From assembly GCA_903953065.1 (NCBI GenBank), contig CAJBIG010000230.1, forward strand, positions 1 to 8,106: 8,106 bases of DNA, read 5' to 3'. Source of the stretch: an uncultured Solirubrobacterales bacterium. GTDB taxonomy: Bacteria; Actinomycetota; Thermoleophilia; Solirubrobacterales; Solirubrobacteraceae. Below, in pieces: positions 4,689 to 8,106 of the stretch (its first letter is position 1; the number at the start of each line of letters is the position of its first letter). The position numbers and the translations under genes are program-made. The notes below the pieces were generated by a model that ran no database searches, was not told where the DNA came from, and was given only the letters and a program-made list of their open reading frames with translations.

Positions 4689-6884
4689 GTGGCAACGGTC
4701 GGCCAGGCTTGCCTGATCTTCGCGCTCGGCTTCAGCATCTACGGTGTTGGCGCATCGCTCGTCGGCGCGCGCACCGGCCGCGAAGCGCTCGTACGCTCCG
4801 GCCGCCGCTCGCTCTACGTGCTTTTCGCGCTGGCCGCGATCGCGTTCCTGATAACCGAGTTCGCTTTCTTCACCTCCGACTTCCATTTCACGGTCGTCGC
4901 AACCCATTCATCGACGACAACGCCTTGGTATTACCGCCTTGCGGCTATGTGGTCTTCGCAGCAGGGTTCGCTGATGCTGTGGCTGACGCTGCTGGCTGGC
5001 TGGTCGTCGCTCTGCGTCGTGATGTTGCGCGGCCGGCTGCGAGACGTTGCGCCCTACGCGGTAGCAGTTCTACTTGGCTTTGGCGCTTTCTTCACCGCCG
5101 TGATGCTCTTCAGCGCCTCGCCGTTTGAGACCGTTCCGGTTGCTCCTCCGGAAGGAACGGGGCTCAACCCGCTGCTGCGCCACCCGAGCATGATGATCCA
5201 CCCGATCATGCTCTATTCGGGATACACGCTCTTCACGATTCCGTTCGCCTTCGCAGTTGGGGCGCTAATTGTTCGCCGCGTCGATGCAGAGTGGCTAAGG
5301 GCAACGCGCGTTTACGCGCTGGCCGCTTGGCTGGCACTCGGCGTCGGCATCATCCTCGGCGCTCGCTGGTCGTATGCCGAGCTCGGCTGGGGTGGCTACT
5401 GGGCTTGGGACCCGGTAGAGAACGCCGCGCTGCTGCCTTGGCTCACCGGCACCGCCTTCCTCCACTCGGTCAAGATTCAAGAGCGGCGCGGGATGATGAA
5501 GATCTGGAATGCCTCACTGGTGCTTGCCACCGGCGTTCTGGCAATCCTCGGCACCTTCCTTGTCCGCTCCGGCGTCCTCGATTCAATTCACGCCTTCGTT
5601 CAGGAGGGCAACGGAGTCGCTTGGTTCTTCACGGCGCTGATCGTCGTGATGATCGTCGGCTCGGTCTATCTCGTGATCACGCGCCGCGACAACGCGCTGA
5701 AGAGTGAATCACGGCTCGATTCGCTGCTTTCGCGAGAGTCGGCCTTCCTGGGCAACAACCTTGTGCTGGTGGCGATCGCTTTCGTCGTCCTTTGGGGAAC
5801 CTTCTTCCCGTTGATCTCTGAGGCTCTGACCGGCCAGAAGGAGGCCGTTGGGCCGCCCTGGTTCGATCAATACACCGTTCCGCTGGTGCTGATTCTCGTT
5901 CTGCTCTCCGGAATCGGGCCGGTGATCGCATGGCGACGAACGAGCTGGTCGAGGCTCTGGCGCAGCATGCGCGTGCCGGCACTTGTGGCGCTGCTGGTGG
6001 CAATCGGCTGCGTCATTTGGAGTCCGGCAAACGGCGCCGTTAGCGCGATGATCATGTTTGTCGTAGGCGCCTTCGCGATCGCCACTTCGGTGCAGGAACT
6101 CTGGCGCGGTACGCGCGCTCGTCAAGCGATGACGGGGGAGGGGCCGCTCTCGGCGTTCCGGCTGCTGTTGGCCCGCAACCGTGCCCGCTACGGCGGCTTC
6201 ATCGTCCACATCGGCGTAGCCGTGCTCTTCATTGGGATCGCCGCCTCGTCGAGCTTCCAGAGCGTCCGCGACGTTCGGCTCGACGTCGGTGAGCAGACGA
6301 CGCTCGACGGTTACACGTTCACCTACGTCAAGCCGGTGGCAAAGATCGAAACGCAGGGCGGCAGGCTCGAGCGGATCACGCTCGGCTCGCAGGTTCGAGC
6401 AACCAAAGACGGCAAGTTCGTCGCCAATCTCTACCCAAATCGAGGTTATTACCCGGCGGTCGGCTCAATGCTCGGCGCCGTAAGCACCTATTTCGCCGGC
6501 GAGTCAACCAGCGAGATCGGCCTCAAGGCCGGAGTGACGAAGGATCTCTGGGTTGCTGAGACGCCCGACATCTCGTCGCTGATGCCGGTTGTTCGGCGCG
6601 GTGACGCCGTCTTCGAGAAGGCCGCTTCGCAGGGGCTGGAGCCGAAGGCACGATCGATCTTCCTTGCAGCAGCGCTGAACGGGCTGACTACGCGGTACCG
6701 CGAAAACCCGCCGCCGGCTCAGTTCAGGGTGCTCGTCTCGCCGATGGTCTTCTGGATTTGGATCGGTTCGATAATCGTCATCATCGGCGCCGTGATCGCC
6801 GCTTGGCCAGCGGTTGGCGGGGTGCGTGATCGCGTTCGCGCCCGTCAGGCTGCACGTGTTGCGGAGGATCTGGGACGCGCATAG
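4689..6884 (+). CDS. ccmF: Haem lyase subunit CcmF
   Basis: The polytopic membrane protein of System I that takes haem from CcmE and ligates it to apocytochrome c. The 731 residues contain the WWD-type haem-handling segment WGGYWAWDPVENAALLPWL (234-252). All four conserved histidines are identifiable: His171 in HPIMLYSGY, His259 in FLHS, His301 in SIHAF and His507 in GGFIVHIGV. These correspond by context to E. coli His173, His261, His303 and His491. Many hydrophobic spans precede a large extracytoplasmic domain (about 520-680), and a last span lies near 684-708. It is longer than E. coli CcmF (about 647), mainly in the C-terminal domain. The GTG start at 4689, 7 bases after ccmE, gives a normal N-terminus (VGQACLIFALG). 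It lies in an operon with ccmE and the CcmI-like gene. The identification is firm. Confidence 0.96.
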   Translation: MATVGQACLIFALGFSIYGVGASLVGARTGREALVRSGRRSLYVLFALAAIAFLITEFAFFTSDFHFTVVATHSSTTTPWYYRLAAMWSSQQGSLMLWLTLLAGWSSLCVVMLRGRLRDVAPYAVAVLLGFGAFFTAVMLFSASPFETVPVAPPEGTGLNPLLRHPSMMIHPIMLYSGYTLFTIPFAFAVGALIVRRVDAEWLRATRVYALAAWLALGVGIILGARWSYAELGWGGYWAWDPVENAALLPWLTGTAFLHSVKIQERRGMMKIWNASLVLATGVLAILGTFLVRSGVLDSIHAFVQEGNGVAWFFTALIVVMIVGSVYLVITRRDNALKSESRLDSLLSRESAFLGNNLVLVAIAFVVLWGTFFPLISEALTGQKEAVGPPWFDQYTVPLVLILVLLSGIGPVIAWRRTSWSRLWRSMRVPALVALLVAIGCVIWSPANGAVSAMIMFVVGAFAIATSVQELWRGTRARQAMTGEGPLSAFRLLLARNRARYGGFIVHIGVAVLFIGIAASSSFQSVRDVRLDVGEQTTLDGYTFTYVKPVAKIETQGGRLERITLGSQVRATKDGKFVANLYPNRGYYPAVGSMLGAVSTYFAGESTSEIGLKAGVTKDLWVAETPDISSLMPVVRRGDAVFEKAASQGLEPKARSIFLAAALNGLTTRYRENPPPAQFRVLVSPMVFWIWIGSIIVIIGAVIAAWPAVGGVRDRVRARQAARVAEDLGRA

Positions 6885-6900
6885 CGCCCCCTTCTTAGCC

Positions 6901-7257
6901 ATGTCTGTAATCGCGCCACTAATCGCAATCGTCATTCTCGGACTGGGCATCTGGTTCGTTGGCCAGCCGCTGCGCTCCAAGGTTGCCGAGCAGGATGACC
7001 TGCATGACGAGGGGCGAATTGCCGACCTTGAGGCCGCGCGTGACGCCAAGTACCGCCAGATCCGTGACCTTGAGATGGATTACCGAACCGGCAAGCTCTC
7101 CGAGGAAGAGTGGCGTTCGATCGATCGCGAACTGCGCGGCGAGGCGGTAGAGGTTCTTCACGAACTCGATCAACTCGTGCCGCCCGAGCAGGGAGCGCCC
7201 GCTGAGCCCGAGCTGCCTGAACCGCCAAGCGCGTCGCCGACTCCCGATCCCCGCTAA
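6901..7257 (+). CDS. Short CcmI-like membrane protein of the ccm operon
   Basis: A 118-residue protein with one N-terminal membrane span (about 4-20), then a charged, probably coiled-coil stretch (28-91) and a Pro/Glu-rich tail. The segment EAARDAKYRQIRDLEMDYRT (44-63) with GKLSEEEWRSIDRELR (64-79) has the 'YRxxLxELExDxxxGxLSxEEY' pattern of the CcmI (CycH) N-terminal domain. The C-terminal TPR domain, which in proteobacterial CcmI binds apocytochrome, is absent, and there is no zinc-ribbon cysteine pair. The start is ATG 6901, 16 bases after ccmF; an in-frame upstream start would intrude about 70 bases into ccmF and add non-conserved residues before the membrane span. No good ribosome binding site is seen. 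A role in haem ligation beside CcmF is inferred from position and similarity. Confidence 0.7.
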   Translation: MSVIAPLIAIVILGLGIWFVGQPLRSKVAEQDDLHDEGRIADLEAARDAKYRQIRDLEMDYRTGKLSEEEWRSIDRELRGEAVEVLHELDQLVPPEQGAPAEPELPEPPSASPTPDPR

Positions 7258-7260
7258 GAT
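7255..7260 (+). promoter_or_regulatory. Candidate -10 element for secG
   Basis: TAAGAT, a good TANNNT -10 hexamer, overlaps the stop codon of the CcmI-like gene and ends 8 bases before the secG ATG. The intervening CGCCTGCG is not a ribosome binding site. The spacing equals that at ccmE and would allow a leaderless secG transcript separate from the ccm operon. No -35 box was recognised. Confidence 0.35.
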
Positions 7261-7268
7261 CGCCTGCG

Positions 7269-7496
7269 ATGGCACAGTTTCTTACAGCAGCAGTCGCGAT
7301 CCTCTCGGTCGTCGTGATCTTCTTGATCTTGATGCACTCGGGCAAGGACGCCGGTCTCTCGGGCGCTTTCGGCGTCGGCACCGGTGAAGGCTCGCTCGGT
7401 GGCGGCTCGCTGGTTGAGCGCAACCTGAACCGCTGGACCGTCGGCCTGACGATCATCTGGGTTCTGTCGATCATCGCGCTCGTCAAAGGCGGCTAA
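7269..7496 (+). CDS. secG: Preprotein translocase subunit SecG
   Basis: SecG is the small auxiliary subunit of the SecYEG protein-export channel in the cytoplasmic membrane. The 75-residue product has two membrane spans (about 5-21 and 56-73) joined by a glycine-rich cytoplasmic loop. The loop carries the family signature LMHSGKDAGLSGAFGVG (21-37), equivalent to the usual 'LLxxGKGxGLSxxFG'. Length and topology are normal for SecG. The gene begins 11 bases after the stop of the CcmI-like gene, so it may be co-transcribed with the ccm genes, but it also has its own -10-like TAAGAT. No Shine-Dalgarno sequence is seen before the ATG. The identification is firm. Confidence 0.93.
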   Translation: MAQFLTAAVAILSVVVIFLILMHSGKDAGLSGAFGVGTGEGSLGGGSLVERNLNRWTVGLTIIWVLSIIALVKGG

Positions 7497-7505
7497 GTCG
7501 CCGCC
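7488..7505 (+). terminator. Small hairpin at the secG stop codon
   Basis: GGCGGC (7488-7493) and GCCGCC (7500-7505) form a 6-base all-GC stem around a 6-base loop that contains the secG TAA. No T run follows. The gap to the convergent dehydrogenase gene is only 36 bases, so this is the best candidate for an end-of-unit structure, but the evidence is weak. Confidence 0.25.
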
Positions 7506-7532
7506 GCAGCATTGCCGGCCTCTACTTCGCCG

Positions 7533-8106
7533 CTACCAAGCGGCGCGGTAGAGCTCAAGCAGTTCCTCGGCGCCGGCCGGCGGTGGAGTTAACGCCAGCT
7601 CGCTGCGCTGGCTCGCCATCTCGGCGAGCTGCGGCAAGATCGCCTCGTCAACACCGATTGCCTGCAGCGACTCGGCCTGCGCGCGGCGCGCGAAGCGGCG
7701 CGCCAGCTTTTCGACCGGAACGCCGGTCGCGTCGTCGATCGCAGCGATCTCCTCGATGCGCCGCTCGCGCAGCGCCGCGCTTGTGATCGGCAGCATCGCG
7801 GCGTTGGCGTCGCCGTGGCTGACTCCAGCGTTGCGAACCAGCGTCTGGCTTATCACGTGGTGGATCCCGTACCAGTTGGCGTCGATCGCGTAGCCCGAAA
7901 GGAGCGCGCCGAGCGCCAGTTGGTCGAGCAGCGGCTCGCCCTCTTCCGGCAGCCCTTCGGCCAGCAGCACGGCGGCTCGAATTGCGGCCATCGTCGGCAC
8001 TGGGCTGGCGACGCCGGTGACGGCGCCTTCGATTGCGTGGGCGAGCGCGTTGGCGGCGCTGGCGGCGAGCTCCGGCATCGGCTGTGAGGCGCTCACCGTT
8101 GGATCG
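7533..8106 (-). CDS. Iron-containing alcohol dehydrogenase / maleylacetate reductase family enzyme, C-terminal half
   Basis: The frame is open through the right edge of the window, so the N-terminal NAD(P)-binding half lies beyond it. The edge reads DPTVSASQPMPELAASAANA followed by LAHAIEG, the 'DPxLTxxLPxxxxAxxxxxALxHAxEx' junction of the group III (iron) alcohol dehydrogenases. The GTG at 8094-8096 is therefore an internal valine, not the start. Further family motifs are NWYGIHHVISQTLV and SHGDANAAMLP. Of the four canonical metal ligands (Asp, His, His, His), the histidines are visible at the codons 8037-8039, 7857-7859 and 7815-7817. The Asp position is Asn (codon 8049-8051), as remembered for maleylacetate reductases. 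The substrate cannot be told; maleylacetate reductase is one possibility. The gene converges on secG with a 36-base gap. Confidence 0.85.
   Translation of the reverse strand, partial: DPTVSASQPMPELAASAANALAHAIEGAVTGVASPVPTMAAIRAAVLLAEGLPEEGEPLLDQLALGALLSGYAIDANWYGIHHVISQTLVRNAGVSHGDANAAMLPITSAALRERRIEEIAAIDDATGVPVEKLARRFARRAQAESLQAIGVDEAILPQLAEMASQRSELALTPPPAGAEELLELYRAAW

Noticed and set aside
5709..6209. 166-codon minus-strand frame inside ccmF
   Set aside because: Antisense to conserved CcmF; product rich in Arg, His and Gln without family likeness.
6814..6900. Upstream start for the CcmI-like gene
   Set aside because: Would overlap ccmF by about 70 bases and place 29 unlike residues before the membrane span; ATG 6901 gives a normal N-terminus.
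8094..8096. GTG as the start of the dehydrogenase-like gene
   Set aside because: The frame stays open to the window edge, and the upstream residues DPT complete the family's conserved DPxLT segment, so the gene is cut by the edge.
1..8106. CRISPR array, insertion sequence or prophage
   Set aside because: No regularly spaced repeats, transposase or phage gene seen; almost the whole window is accounted for by core genes.

Overview
The window is a compact chromosomal segment of high GC content from a bacterium, holding housekeeping genes around a cytochrome c maturation locus of the System I (Ccm) type. The ArgS signature HVGG followed by TRNA resembles actinobacterial ArgS. Together with the codon usage, the GC bias and several start codons that lack a Shine-Dalgarno sequence, this suggests a deep-branching actinobacterium such as a member of Thermoleophilia (Solirubrobacterales-like). 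That placement is an inference from memory of family signatures, not a database result. No mobile element, CRISPR array or sign of recent transfer was seen.

Layout. Positions 1-2204 (plus strand): the C-terminal end of an M48-type peptidase, rlmH overlapping it by 4 bases, a GC-rich hairpin, then argS. Positions 2201-3965 (minus strand): a tightly packed operon read ccmG, ccmH, ccdA, whose end overlaps the argS stop in a shared CTAG. Positions 4030-4102: tRNA-Gly(CCC). Positions 4238-7496 (plus strand): ccmE, ccmF, a short CcmI-like membrane protein, then secG. Positions 7533-8106 (minus strand): the C-terminal half of an iron-alcohol-dehydrogenase / maleylacetate-reductase family enzyme, cut by the window edge.

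How the genes work together. CcdA should carry reducing equivalents across the membrane to the thioredoxin-like CcmG and on to the CxxC protein CcmH, keeping apocytochrome CxxCH thiols reduced. CcmE would hold haem outside the membrane, and CcmF (with CcmH and perhaps the CcmI-like protein) would attach it to the apocytochrome. The haem-loading module CcmABC(D) is not in the window and must be elsewhere if the system is complete.

The most notable point is that CcmE lacks the classical haem-binding histidine. The HxxxY motif is replaced by Cys128-Pro-Ser-Lys-Phe132, a CxxxF version of the rare CxxxY class, yet it sits beside intact CcmG and CcmH, which the best known CxxxY system lacks. A second theme is the run of starts without a ribosome binding site and with a -10-like hexamer 7-10 bases upstream (argS, ccmG, ccmE, secG), which suggests leaderless transcripts.
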